Below the pieces are notes generated by a model. That model ran no database searches. It was not told the origin of the DNA and worked only from the letters and a program-made list of their open reading frames with translations. Positions 49,301-60,089 of a stretch of 64,000 nt of DNA are shown piece by piece. Position 1 is the first letter of the stretch. Every line of letters starts with the position of its first letter. Location of the stretch: NCBI GenBank assembly GCA_947034885.2, contig OX344751.2:46467082-46531081 (forward strand). Reading direction: 5' to 3'. This stretch comes from Thuidium tamariscinum. Lineage: Eukaryota; Streptophyta; Bryopsida; Hypnales; Thuidiaceae. Position numbers and translations under genes: made by a program.

Positions 49301-50006
49301 TCACTGAGGTGGGTTGGCTATGATGCACAGGTGTTCCTCCCTCTTCAATCGCAGTGCAATCACCGTACATGGCCCAGGTGCAATTGCTTTGTGACCGTAT
49401 CGAGGAAATTCCAGGTGCTGAAGGTATCCAGGTTGCCAGTGTGGACAGTTTTCAAGGACGGGAAGCTGACGCAGTTGTTATCTCTATGGTACTCCTCCAT
49501 GAACACTAATGTGGATTTATCTACCACATGCATGTGGTCTTGCTGTTGGGGACTTTGGGTTTATACCTTTTCGTACTGTAACGCCAAGCCTTATCACTGA
49601 TATCACTGTCCCATTCGCTAGTCTGAGAGGATTATAACAACTCTTTTTATCCCGAGCCCTTTGGGTCAATTATGTTCATTATCTATCACTGTCTAGTTCT
49701 TATTTCTTTCGGTTGGCCACGTATGTTTCTGACTCCGTACATTGTTGTGGCTGCTTCTTGTAGGTGAGGTCAAATAATATTGGAGTGGTGGGCTTTCTGG
49801 GGGACAACAGGAGAATGAATGTGGCAGTCACCAGAGCCCGAAAGCATGTCACTATAGTCTGCGACAGTACGACCGTCAGTCGGAATATGTTTCTGCAGCG
49901 TCTTCTTCAGCACATCCGTCGCTTTGGCGAGGTTCGCTGCGCTCGTCCTGCGGACACGCCAACTATGCCCCAAAAGAGTTCCAGCATTCCTTCTCGGGCT
50001 GCATAG
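43339..50006 (+). CDS. SMUBP-2/IGHMBP2-like SF1 helicase, predicted plastid-targeted, ten exons
   Basis: UPF1-like superfamily 1 DNA/RNA helicase, most like plant proteins such as Arabidopsis At5g35970. Exons: 43339-43735, 44657-44961, 45560-45629, 45744-46052, 46357-46643, 47165-47806, 48122-48511, 48833-49001, 49331-49488, 49764-50006. All introns are GT-AG and the phases sum to 989 residues. The Ser/Thr/Ala-rich N-terminus (MATALANTGV..) fits a chloroplast transit peptide, followed by a Lys/Arg-rich patch. Helicase motifs: Walker A GPPGTGKT (about 538-545), ATAPTNAAVDNM, Walker B VVVDEA (about 693-698), GDACQLAP (about 720), QYRM (about 761), DSFQGREAD (about 895) and the arginine-finger motif VTRARKH (about 932). 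Conserved linkers include TGLGGMHLV and SPGDMVCVR. All key catalytic residues are present. Intron 1 contains a small TTAA-type repeat (43847-44047). The start is the first in-frame ATG. Plastid location is inferred from composition. Confidence 0.93.
43847..44047. mobile_element. piggyBac-type MITE in intron 1 of the helicase gene (201 bp)
   Basis: The left end starts CCCCTAAGTGGCC after GAAA (a degraded TTAA). The right end, complemented, starts CCCCTAAAGAACC and abuts an intact TTAA at 44048-44051. Ends and length fit the TTAA-bounded family. It lies wholly between exons 1 and 2, so it does not interrupt coding sequence. Confidence 0.55.
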
Positions 50007-52665
50007 CCAGCCAGCGTCCGGTTCAATCTCTTTCTCAACTTTCAGCTTCCCATTTGTACAATGTAAAGAACATGATTGTGATTTGAGATATTCTTTGCGT
50101 TGGGTACATTCTCAACTGATGAAATGTCGTATTGTAAACTATGTAGCTGGTGAGAAAACTTGTTCTATCACCGTCTTCAGGAATAGAAAAGATGGTATTC
50201 GTGTATCCTACATTGAAATTTATTAGGCACTGAGAAAATTAAGAGGTGCCTCATTGGCATATGGTACGTTTAGAGGCAATTGTTCAAACATTCCTGTATG
50301 CAATGCATTCACTGTACCATATTTTATTTTATTTTTTACGCAACCTTTAAATTTCAAATCTACATGTTATTTATGCTGTATTAACCGCTAGGACTCGAAG
50401 AGCTTGCAAGGACCTCCTGCAATTCCTACTTCACCTTCAATTTGGTCAGTTATTTGTTTTCACATTTTTTAATGCATCCAAACACCAATTAGAGAAAGGG
50501 GATAGTGGACCTGCTTCGGCACGTTCTCTGTTGCAGCTTGAAGCATTCAACGTGCACTGACGATAGCCACCAGAAATTGGTATTTATGAGTTGTGGAAAA
50601 ATCAGGTTCTCTCAGTTTCTCCACATCCGAGACCGCAAGCCATGCAGCACTGATCTTGACCTTGTCATACAGATATGGAGTCATGGTTTGATTACTCAGT
50701 GATGAACAGAATTGTGTAAGCATTTGGAACTTTTTCATTCATCCAAGCGTATCATAAGCATCAATGGCCACAGTCCTCAAAATGATAGGCACACTTGAAC
50801 CATTTAAGAACTCTTGTTGGTTTTACAGGTGCTACGTTAGATTTTTTGAAGTAACTTGAATTCACCTTTATGAAGAAAGAATTTTAGGTGGAGGCATGAG
50901 TGTAGGACAAATTGAGATGGGAAAATTCTCAAGAGGAAATTTTATTGGAATTTTTAAGTGTACAAATTCCTACTCTAGTACTGTACTTGTGTGAATAATC
51001 TGCCTTCTTCCAATTCTGAAGCTCCAACTTCCCAAACCCTAATTTTAGTCCTGCTCGTTCATGAATCATGACTTGCCTCCAGTAGATTTTGTGCATCGGA
51101 CACTCAAGAATCTCTCATCCCTCCCTCCATCCAAAGCGGGGCGGTGCGGAGGTCAATTCCATCTGGCCCACCCAAGGGGTAGGAGGGTGGGACAAACGTT
51201 CTCATGAGCAGCGAACATATCCACTTGGAATCCCACTTGCGCACCAAGACAGGCTGCCACGTGTCGAGACGCGCATGATTGTCATGCCGATGGGCAGACG
51301 TCGATGATTGCGAATATGCCGCCCCCGCATATGCTCGGAGCACGATCAGGCGTCGTCGATCGAGGGACCCTCCCGCTCCTCCAGGTTTCGAGAACGTACG
51401 TCTCTATCTGTTCAGCTTCATCCGGATTGCACTCCAGCAGCAGCTCTGGATCAACTGCGCTGCATTTCCATCGGCTAGCTACTTTTCGACGGATCTATCG
51501 ACCGATCTACTCTATCGATCAGACCAGGGATGCATTTCCGCACCTGCCTTTGGCACCTTTTCCCGATTCCTACCATCGATCATTCCGTCCGCAGTGATAA
51601 ATAGTGGATGAAGAGCTGAATTTCATCCCCAGCTAGCGAGGTTGCGAGCTAGCCTGTGTGCCTTTCGGTGCTTCCTCCTAAGAATTCGCTAAGGTGCTTT
51701 CAATTCAGTCAGGAACTGGGTGCCACCGCCCACGTACTGATTGAGACACTTCCTACTGATCGAAATGGTAAAATGAATGCTGAACTCGAAATGGAAGTGC
51801 GAGTCGGTCGCTGGAAGGAATATTGATCGATCGATCGATCTGTCGGGATCCGTGCAAACTCTGGACACAGTTAGGAGAAATCCAAAATCATGTCCATCAA
51901 TGGACTTTTTCAAGAAATCCAGTGATGATCAATACACTAGGAATGGAATTTGAGCACAAAAGGACGTACATTTGCAATTTCCGTACTGAATTTCTCCTCT
52001 AATCGAATTGGAAGGTAAGTAGACGGTGGGATTTAGAGTCTGCACGCAGAAGAAGCGAAGGCTAGCGCAGCATACAAATACAAACCAGCTCGAGCCAATG
52101 CACCGACAGAGTGCTGAGATCAGCTCAACTGTTGGACAGGTCGGAAATTTGAGATCAAACGACAGGTTTCAGGCCAACATGCATGTATTTCGGCGTACTC
52201 ACTAATCACTACGTAATCGGTTTCAATTCAGGAATCGAAAGTTTATTCACGTACCAGTAGCTAGACAACTTCCACTCAGAAGTGGAGGTCAGGACTGGAA
52301 GAAGACGAGGTTCAGACAAATTGAAACCAGGAAGTAATGAGTTTTGCAAGACATTGATCAATCAGTATATTGATTAAAGAACAGCACATATAGACGCATG
52401 ACTAGTTCAGAACTATTAAGCATTTTTGGACGAACGTTTCAATCCACCAAATTAAGCTAGCTTGCGTCACAAGCAGTTCACTTTAGCGGCCTAGTTGTAG
52501 AGACTGTGAAGATACCAAATCAATCGGAAGCTTACACTGTCCGCAACTGAACTACTGAATCAGACGGTACGATACAGAACAGGGATTCACATCAATTACA
52601 CATATGACCGCTTGCAGACACGAGGCTGCCCTTGCAAGGGACTAATTGATTAGTGCGTTGATGGT
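50007..52665. other. Intergenic and 3' flanks of the helicase and repeat-protein genes
   Basis: The region includes the 3' flanks of two converging genes. 51050-51700 is GC-balanced with short frames on both strands, none recognised. It contains CCACGTGTC at 51257-51265, a G-box/ABRE-like core. A short GATC repeat lies at about 51825-51840. I recognise no conserved protein or RNA. Confidence 0.4.
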
Positions 52666-53666
52666 TTAGAACCACGAGCTCTTCTTCTCAGGCTGCTCTG
52701 CATCACCAGTCTGTTGGGTAGCCTGACCATCATCTCCCCCGGCCTTCTGGTCGTCGTCGTCGTTGCCAAAGTGCTGGTAAGCCTCGTACCCGGCAACTCC
52801 CAACACTCCTGCGCCAACTACGCCTCCTGCCACCTCTGCCACCAACTTCTTGCGACGATGCTCTCGCTCATCATCATCAATGTCCGTGCGATCCTTCAAA
52901 TTCTCGACCTGCATAATAATTACACATATCCGAAGGCTCAACACACGACCCGTCGATTGCCATTCAACAAATGAACATTCTAATCCCACAAAGTCATCGT
53001 CTTGTACCAACATAAACATGAAAAGTAAAGTTAATAAAGATCCCACAAAACGAAGAAGTGCATCAATCCATGCATCATGCTCGTCGTTATTATGACCGTG
53101 AACGTAGTTTTCCAAGCCTTTGAAACGTTTGATCACTCAAGACAGTAATAATATTCAGCATTCAGAGGCAAGGCAAGAGGGAAGAAAGAGATTCATTCGC
53201 ATGAGCCAGATACGTAAAAACTTACATCCTCCCTGTTGAACTGGCTGTTCTGGAATTCATCGGGAGTGCCATCGCCATCGGAATCCTTCTGTTGCGATCC
53301 ATAGCCGGAGGTGGATTTTTGACCATAGCCTGCGTCAGCAGTGTCGTCTCCATATCCGGTGCTGGTTTTCTGACCGTAGCCTGCGTCGGTAGTATCGTCT
53401 CCATATCCAGTGCTGGTTTTCTGACCATAACCCCCCTGGCCAGCATCGTCTCCGTAGCCGGTGCTGGTTTTCTGACCATAACCCCCCTGACCAGCATCGT
53501 CTCCGTAGCCGCCAGTTTGCTGACCGTAGCCTCCCTGAGTAGTGTCATCTCCATAGCCGCTAGTCTTCTGGCCATATCCTCCCTGAGTGCTGTCTCCCAA
53601 GGTGGAGTCATCCCCGTAGCCCGACTGCTTGCGGCCACCGTAGCCGGAGTCGTCGCCGTAAGACAT
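52666..53666 (-). CDS. Gly/Tyr/Asp-rich repeat protein with C-terminal hydrophobic segment
   Basis: Two exons, 53666-53226 and 52908-52666, join in phase 0 (RED|VENLK) through GTAAGT..GCAG, giving 227 residues. I do not recognise a named family. Residues about 1-125 are tandem units of roughly 16 residues built on GYGDD..GGYGQKTST and predicted disordered. Next comes DSDGDGTPDEFQ (about 128-139), which resembles the Asp-rich calcium-binding loop of thrombospondin type 3 and dockerin repeats. After it is a charged stretch (DRTDIDDDEREHRRKK) and a small-residue hydrophobic segment VAGGVVGAGVLGVAGYEAY (about 173-191), then an acidic/Gln-rich tail ending KKSSWF. A TATA box lies about 132 bp upstream. 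The composition resembles stress-related glycine-rich proteins, but function is unproven. The ATG at 53666 begins the repeat domain directly. The frame continues upstream to 53750 without an obvious reason to use it. Confidence 0.8.
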
Positions 53667-53797
53667 GATGGAATGTAAATGGGTCAGAGACTGGCACGCA
53701 AATTCGGTAAGAAGCGGAAGGACTGCCTGCAATTGTAACTGAATATTCAAGGTCGATGAGGTGACTGATGTGAGGGACAGGTGGGCAGTCGAACTTC

Positions 53798-53804
53798 ATT
53801 TATA
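53798..53804 (-). promoter_or_regulatory. TATA box of the repeat-protein gene
   Basis: On the minus strand the sequence reads CTATAAATG, a good plant TATA context, about 132-138 bp before the start codon at 53666. That spacing fits a short 5' leader. Confidence 0.6.
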
Positions 53805-53805
53805 G

Positions 53806-54744
53806 TGCGAGCGTGCGAGAAGACGATCAGCGATGATAGGGTCCAGTCCGTGGGTATAGGCAATTCCACAAGGGAGCCTTTCTGTCTTCGTTGGGACTGA
53901 ATGCTGGTCGGTCGGGAACTTCAGTTGCTTGGACGATGGATGTCCAGTAACTTCTCCGTCCGTCCGTCGCTCAGACGATATATGCGATGGTTGCCTCCCA
54001 TCCGTGAATGAGCAACCGACCATTTGTTGACACTGGGATGAAAATTGGGTGACGACCGCCGCGTCCAGCAATCTTCTTTCCGTTCGTTCCTCAATTGAGT
54101 CCGTGTCGGGGGAAGCAAATTGAAAGGTCCCTGATAGTAACTGTGGACGGATCAGGGTTAAGCTTCAGCTCTTCCCCACACCCCTTTGAGAGGCACTTTC
54201 GATGCAGATTTGGATTTCGTTTGGGCTCTGCATCAGTCCGGCCTGTCAGAGATCCCCTTCAATTGTTGTTTGCCGTGAGCGCGAGAAAGCTACGTTACCT
54301 TGTTAGACGGAGTAGTGTATAACTTTGGGAAGTACTGCATCTCTGCTGTCTCCACTGATTTCTCTTTGGGAGTGAGCCACACCGGAAAAAGTCCCTGATC
54401 TTTCTGCACGGCAGTTCGAAATGAAAAGGCACGGCACCAAGTGTCTGGCCGAGTGTCATCGTGCAATTTTACGTACATTATGCAGCAATTTAATAGGAAA
54501 CACGCCGATACTGCAGTGCAATTTGACCTAGTCCTCCGTATGGTGATCACTACATTATGCAATTTTTGGCAATAACGTAACAACAGACTGTCTTCTTTTG
54601 ATTTTTTGATCGAAACAATTAACACATGAATCATCATTTGACATATTTCAGTCACTTGATTGAAGGATTGGGAGGTGAAAGAATGATACAGTTATAACCA
54701 ATGATTAAGATGCTAAATTCATTTTAATAGCAATGAAACCTCTA
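53806..54744. other. Upstream region of the repeat-protein gene, nothing else recognised
   Basis: GC-balanced to about 54470, then AT-rich. Short frames on both strands (53796-54655) have no recognisable features and are left out. Confidence 0.4.
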
Positions 54745-55554
54745 CCCTTCAGCGTCTCAATCCTTTTTTGAATTTTTGCACATTTTTGCTTATAGCTTTG
54801 TACAGATAATAGGGCAATGGCACGATATGGGTATCACTTTCAGGATTCTCCGGACTTTCGAATAATGTCCTTCCAGAAATTAAAACAATATTGAAAAATT
54901 ACAAAAAATACATGGTGTTATAGAAGGCATGTTAGTACACCATAATCATGTACTATATAGGTCTAATTCAAATATTGAATTTTTTCCTAATTTAACATAT
55001 TCAGCATCTGATGACATTATAGTAGTGAAAGGACTATGTATTTAAGGTTTTCTATTTAAAAAACTAGACATGCACCTTATTAAGTTTGTATTTAAGTATA
55101 TCATATGGTTTTTAGAGGAAGATGTTATGAAATCATAGTCCTTTTAAATTGTGTAAAAATTTGTGATTTTTGAAAGTCCTCATAAATAAGGAAATATAGT
55201 AAGACATCAAATTAAGAATTCAAATTAAACATGGATATAACTCAAACATTGCTTTAGCTTATTATCATATTTATGAACAATTTCTCTATGAATTGGTATT
55301 CCGGATTGTTCCTTTTGCCTCAAATTTGAAACTGAGACAGTTCCAGATTTTATAACAAAGGAATAAAAAGGAATATCAAAATTCTTCAGTTTTTCTTATT
55401 CAATAGTATTTTGGAAGGAATATTACAACTTTCACATGAATTTGTCATCAAATTCATGGAAATACAAAATGTGTAATTTCTAACACACATTGAATGAGTC
55501 TAAAAGTGACATTGCTTTAGTAAGACACTCCTTTTTGGAACCCATATTGTGCTC
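54745..55554 (+). repeat. Dispersed repeat copy 2 with a CCCTTCAGCG end
   Basis: 54745-54805 is the complement of the right end of the 41939-42159 element. 54831-55554 is similar to 27241-27943 in the same orientation. The two similarities abut, which suggests that copy 2 retains a terminus that copy 1 has lost. No opposite terminus or coding frame was found. Confidence 0.65.
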
Positions 55555-58511
55555 ATATACTAGCAACCATAGTGGAACAAATTTAGCATGATTTGGATAA
55601 ACAACTTAGGATCTAGGTACTCAATACAACTAAAAAAATACATCTTAGAAGAGGTATTTTAAAAGAATACATGTAGGGTGATTGCAAGAAACACCTGTAC
55701 TATTTGCTGCATTTTGCAACAATACTCATTATTTTCTTTTGGAGTACTTTAAAATTAGAAAAATAACTTTTTTTAATTAAAAAAATATGTCTTATGAATA
55801 CACCTTTAAGATGAAAATACCCATGAAAGGAATTACATAGAAAAATTCTCTAAACAGGAGAATTTGAAAAATGCTAAACCTCAAGAAAATACATACCTTC
55901 ATGTTTTAATTAGGAAAAAAATCATAAGAGATTTTTTCGGAGTATTGAGAGACTGTTTTAGCCTCGTTCGCCATTCTGTGAACCAGCCACTGCTGGTCAG
56001 AATAAATAAAAATTAAAAAAAATTAATAATAATAATAATAATAAAATAAAATAATTTATTTATGTAATAAAATATTATTATCTGATGTGGCAGTCTCTGT
56101 GCCACATTAGATCTACTGTTGGGATTGTTTTCAACGAGTTCCCATAGTCCAGGAACTCACAATCTCCCAACATGGTGTGAAAACCTCTTATGAGTATAAA
56201 TAAATAAATAAATAAATAAAATCAAAAATATCCATTTGCAACAATTCTATGGAGGTGGTCATTCACCAGAAAAAAAACCAAAATAATATTTTATATGTTT
56301 CAAAATACAAGCAGAAAGAAGCTCACTTTGTAGACTTCCACACCACATAAAATTAACCATTTTTAAAAATCCTTCTTTGGAGAGCTAAAAGTCTATTAGA
56401 AGACCATCTCATCTAATTTTCATCTCAAAATCATTAAAAAAAAAGGGACTCCTTAGTACTAAAAAAACTTTCCTCTTCAAGATAATTAGTTTGTGCAAAT
56501 TAAGCAATTAGGGGCATCCAGTAATTGTTTCTTTGAAGGGCAATACAAAAGAAAGGATTGACTATAATAAATATTATTAATACTAAACTTGAACTAGGAT
56601 CTTCTAGGCGGAAGGTTTTGTAAGTTTGAAATTTTTATTTATGAATTATTTTTTCAATATGATTAATGATACTATAACTACAACTTGACAAAAAATTTAA
56701 ATATGAATTATATGATGGTATTAAATGTACATAATTTGTAATTATTGTTTTTCATTCAATTTTAAGACTCTTCCAAAAATTCAAAATGAAATGCACTTTG
56801 TAAGCTATATCCCATTCATTTTAAACAAATGTTGGCATCAAAGATGATTTTATTGGGTTAATTTAAATTATGGCAAAAGAAAGGGCCTAAAAAATCAAAA
56901 CATCCAACAAGGCAATCCATTTCTACTTCATGTTTTAGCAACTAAATCCCTCATAAAATCCAAAACTGATCCAAAATGATCCAAACTAACTTCAAGAGTT
57001 AGCAAGACCACCAAATTTCCTAAGCACCAAAAATTAGGTGAAAATAATCCATTCAAGATTCATTTTCAAATGAAGAAGTAAAGTTGTTGAATGGTACCAA
57101 TGACATTTTTGTGGCTTTGGAATTAAAGATCCTTATATATCCAAAATAGATGCTTCTACCTCAACTTTAATTGTAACTTTCAAAGTCATTACTTTAGGGA
57201 TTTGATATTAATTTTTTTAAATAAATTTTGATTAAATTTGATTCTACCTATTTTAAAATTAAAAAATAGAAAAAAAATATATTATAAAATTTCCAAGCTC
57301 TAAGTTTCAAAATCCAAATTACACATTATTGTATCATTTTTGGTCAATTTTTTTTCAAAAAAGTCTTTTAATTTTAATTTTAAAATGTAATTTCTTAACC
57401 AAAATCTTAATTTATGCAAAACTACTATGTCATTCTAATAAAAACTACAATTGATATAATATTGTGTCACTTTTACTTTTAAAAATTACAATTATTTGAT
57501 TATTCCATCAATTTTTTTGAAAAAATCAACATGAAAAAAATACTTTCTTTCTTAAAGAAGAAATATTTCTTAAAATCGTATCAATTATTTAAAGGGATAA
57601 AATTAGCTTTATAGTTATTTTAAAACGCATGGTCCAGGAGATAGCAAGGTAACAAAGAAAACAAAACAAACAAATAGCCTATCTTAAGGTACAGATATAG
57701 ATTGTGTGGGTATGGGAGACCAATAAAAAATCCTTTTCTTATGTATAAAATGTCCCATTCATGAATAATTCCAAATGCATGTGGGGACCATTGAATAGTA
57801 TTTTTGTGGATGATATAGAATGGGCATAGCTTCCATGGCATAGATGGACACTTGTAAAAATCATCTGAATTTCAATCAAAGTAAAAGTAATTTTTTAATT
57901 TTTCAATCCCAAAAAAATTAGAGTTTAATAACTTTCTCACTGTAAGTTGGAATGCCACAAAACAAAACCCATGCACCTCTCCTCGTGGAGAGCTTTCTGA
58001 TGGTACCCCGCATGCGACCATGGGATGAGTGGGAATGTGGGGTGTATGGTGGAGATCTCAATGTGACAAACAAACAAGCAAAACAAATGTCTCTTAAGAT
58101 ATAAGATCCTTTCAGCCTGTGAGTGCATGTTTCTCACCTTCCACGAATTGCTCATCAATCACCACTGGCCGTCATTAATTGGTCATTGGTATGATGTCCA
58201 GTACCAGTACTGTAGTTGAATCTGTGGGCTGTGGACCAAAGGGACGAGGCATTGCAGCGACCAAAGCTATCTGAGGAATTCAATTTTCAACTGGGCATTA
58301 TTTCAAAAACAAGTCCATGCTACCTGGGTAGACTTTCTCATATAAGAGCTGCTTCTTTTAAATGAAAGCAATACATTTTCAATGATGTAAATTGTTGAAT
58401 TTCAATGTACACTAGCTTGACTAGTGAATGAAAATGCATAGAAGGGACAACAATCACTTTTGTATGTCAGAGAAGCTTTGCCCTTTTGTCAAACTAGAAG
58501 CAACTGAAAAA
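55555..58511. other. AT-rich intergenic with microsatellites
   Basis: No gene is recognised. There are ATA/AATA microsatellites near 56025-56055 and 56196-56221. A lone terminus at 55675-55700 (AGGGTGATTGCAAGAAACAC) resembles the ends of the 62479-63201 element, but no partner was found. Confidence 0.5.
57890..58020 (-). repeat. Inverted diverged copy of the 19847 repeat
   Basis: 'catgcacctctcctcgtgga' followed by 'gctttctgatggtacc' at 57972-58006 is the diverged complement of 'gaaagccctcggcgaggagg' at 19895-19920. Adjacent AT-rich sequence is also similar in layout. Confidence 0.6.
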
Positions 58512-58515
58512 TTAA

Positions 58516-59172
58516 CCTCTAAATGTCCAAGGCACTAGAATCTAGTGTTTCAAAAACTTTGAAGCTAAATAAAACCTTTAGAACTAAGTTGTTATTTTTA
58601 GTAGTTTATATTTTTGAAGTATTCTTTTTGAAGTCTAGTTTAAGCATCAAGAACTCGATCGTGAAAATGATTGATTATGATTTTTTCAATTCAAGATTTT
58701 GTGCAAGGCCGTACCCATTGCAGTCTTGACTTTTTGTAGTTTTAAGGGCTCTTGGAAATGAGCCTCAAATACACTAGATCTTGGATACAAAATCACTTTA
58801 GAAATTCATTTAAAAAAATCGTAGAGTAGATTTTGAAAAGTCGTAAATTGATTAGGGTTATGTAACTTAGGCCCTTCAACCTCATATTTTTTTGGTGACC
58901 AACTTTTAAGCTTTGAGGCATGTGAAAATAGGATCAAAAGATTTCTAGTCACTTTTGCAATTTTAACACCCTTACAATCAAACATTATTTTCTTTCAATC
59001 CATAAGTGATAATGTTGTGTTTTCTTTACCTAAGTTATTTCTAACATGTCTTATTTGAATTTGCATGGTCATAATTTTAAGAAAATTGAAAAAATAAATC
59101 AAAATTTTGACTTTTTGTTCAAGTTAGAACAAATTCTAAAAAGCTCAAAAAAAGGCTTGGGCATTTAGAGAT
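58516..59172. mobile_element. Degenerate piggyBac-type non-autonomous element (about 657 bp)
   Basis: TTAA at 58512-58515 precedes CCTCTAAATGTCCAAGGCA, close to the left end of the 511-1432 element. The right end, complemented, reads TCTCTAAATGCCCAAGCC, but its TTAA has decayed to TTCA. The 58523-58729 open frame inside is not recognised. Confidence 0.6.
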
Positions 59173-59923
59173 TCAAGCCCAATATTATAAATATTTTTTT
59201 GGTTTTAGAAATTGGAAACTCATATACCTCTCCATTTTTTATGAGTTGTATCTAAAATGTCCACCCCAAATTAATTTTTAGTTCTAATGTTCAAATTTTT
59301 CATACATCTCACATTTAACTACTTCTAGACTATTGAGTGAATTTTGAACAAAACATTCAAAAATCTCCAAATAACAACATTTGGAGATCTCCATGTATTT
59401 GTATTGATCTCTTTGATGTTTTCCATAAATCTCTTGATGTTTTGCATCATCTCTTAATGACCATTTTTTATTCTATTATTAATTATGATCCCTTCAAGAA
59501 TCTAGAAGTAGTTAAATGCAATATATACTCCAATAATTGCTTTTGTATCACGTAATTTGCTTGGTTGATGATTTCTATAGCATGTAAGTTCGCATTGTCC
59601 ATTATCACAATGTACCAGAATTCTCTATTGTCACTATCTTCTCAGAAGATGGCAATCAACTATGAACATCCTTTTTATTTTCAATTAAAAATCCCCCCAT
59701 TTTGTAAAAAATCTAAAGTCATTGAAATTTTATTACAAAAAAATTCCCCCCCTCTTGATCACTATTGATCCAATTTAATATAGAATACAAATATGAATAC
59801 ATGATTCAAAAGTCAAGTTTGCATTCAAGTACAAATGCAAAATACAGATACAATTACAAATATAAAATACAATAGATCATGGGCTGCAGATATGAATATG
59901 GATTCAATAATATATTCCATATT
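59173..59923. other. AT-rich intergenic, nothing recognised
   Basis: Short frames at 59337-59555 and 59565-59768 have no protein features. No RNA gene or repeat was identified. Confidence 0.4.
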
Positions 59924-59931
59924 GTTTGCAC

Positions 59932-60081
59932 CAGGGTTTTTTTTCTGGCGATTTATTGCCAGATTTGAATTTTGATTCGACAACTTTCGCCACTGTCTGT
60001 GGCCCCCTCCAAATATTGCCCTTTGCTGGGAGGGCATGCAAGGCCGTTTCCTCTTTATCTACAGTGCAAAAAAAAACCCTG
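59932..60081. mobile_element. hAT-like MITE (150 bp)
   Basis: CAGGGTTTTTTTT at the left is mirrored by AAAAAAAACCCTG at the right. The flanking 8-mers are GTTTGCAC (59924-59931) and GTTTGCAT (60082-60089), 7 of 8 identical. The CAGGG start and 8-bp duplication are typical of hAT elements. It has no coding capacity. Confidence 0.75.
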
Positions 60082-60089
60082 GTTTGCAT

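Noticed and set aside
53292-53678. 128-codon plus-strand Ser/Val/Ala-rich repeat frame
   Set aside because: Antisense shadow of the GYGDD repeats. The minus-strand frame has the splice sites, start and TATA box.
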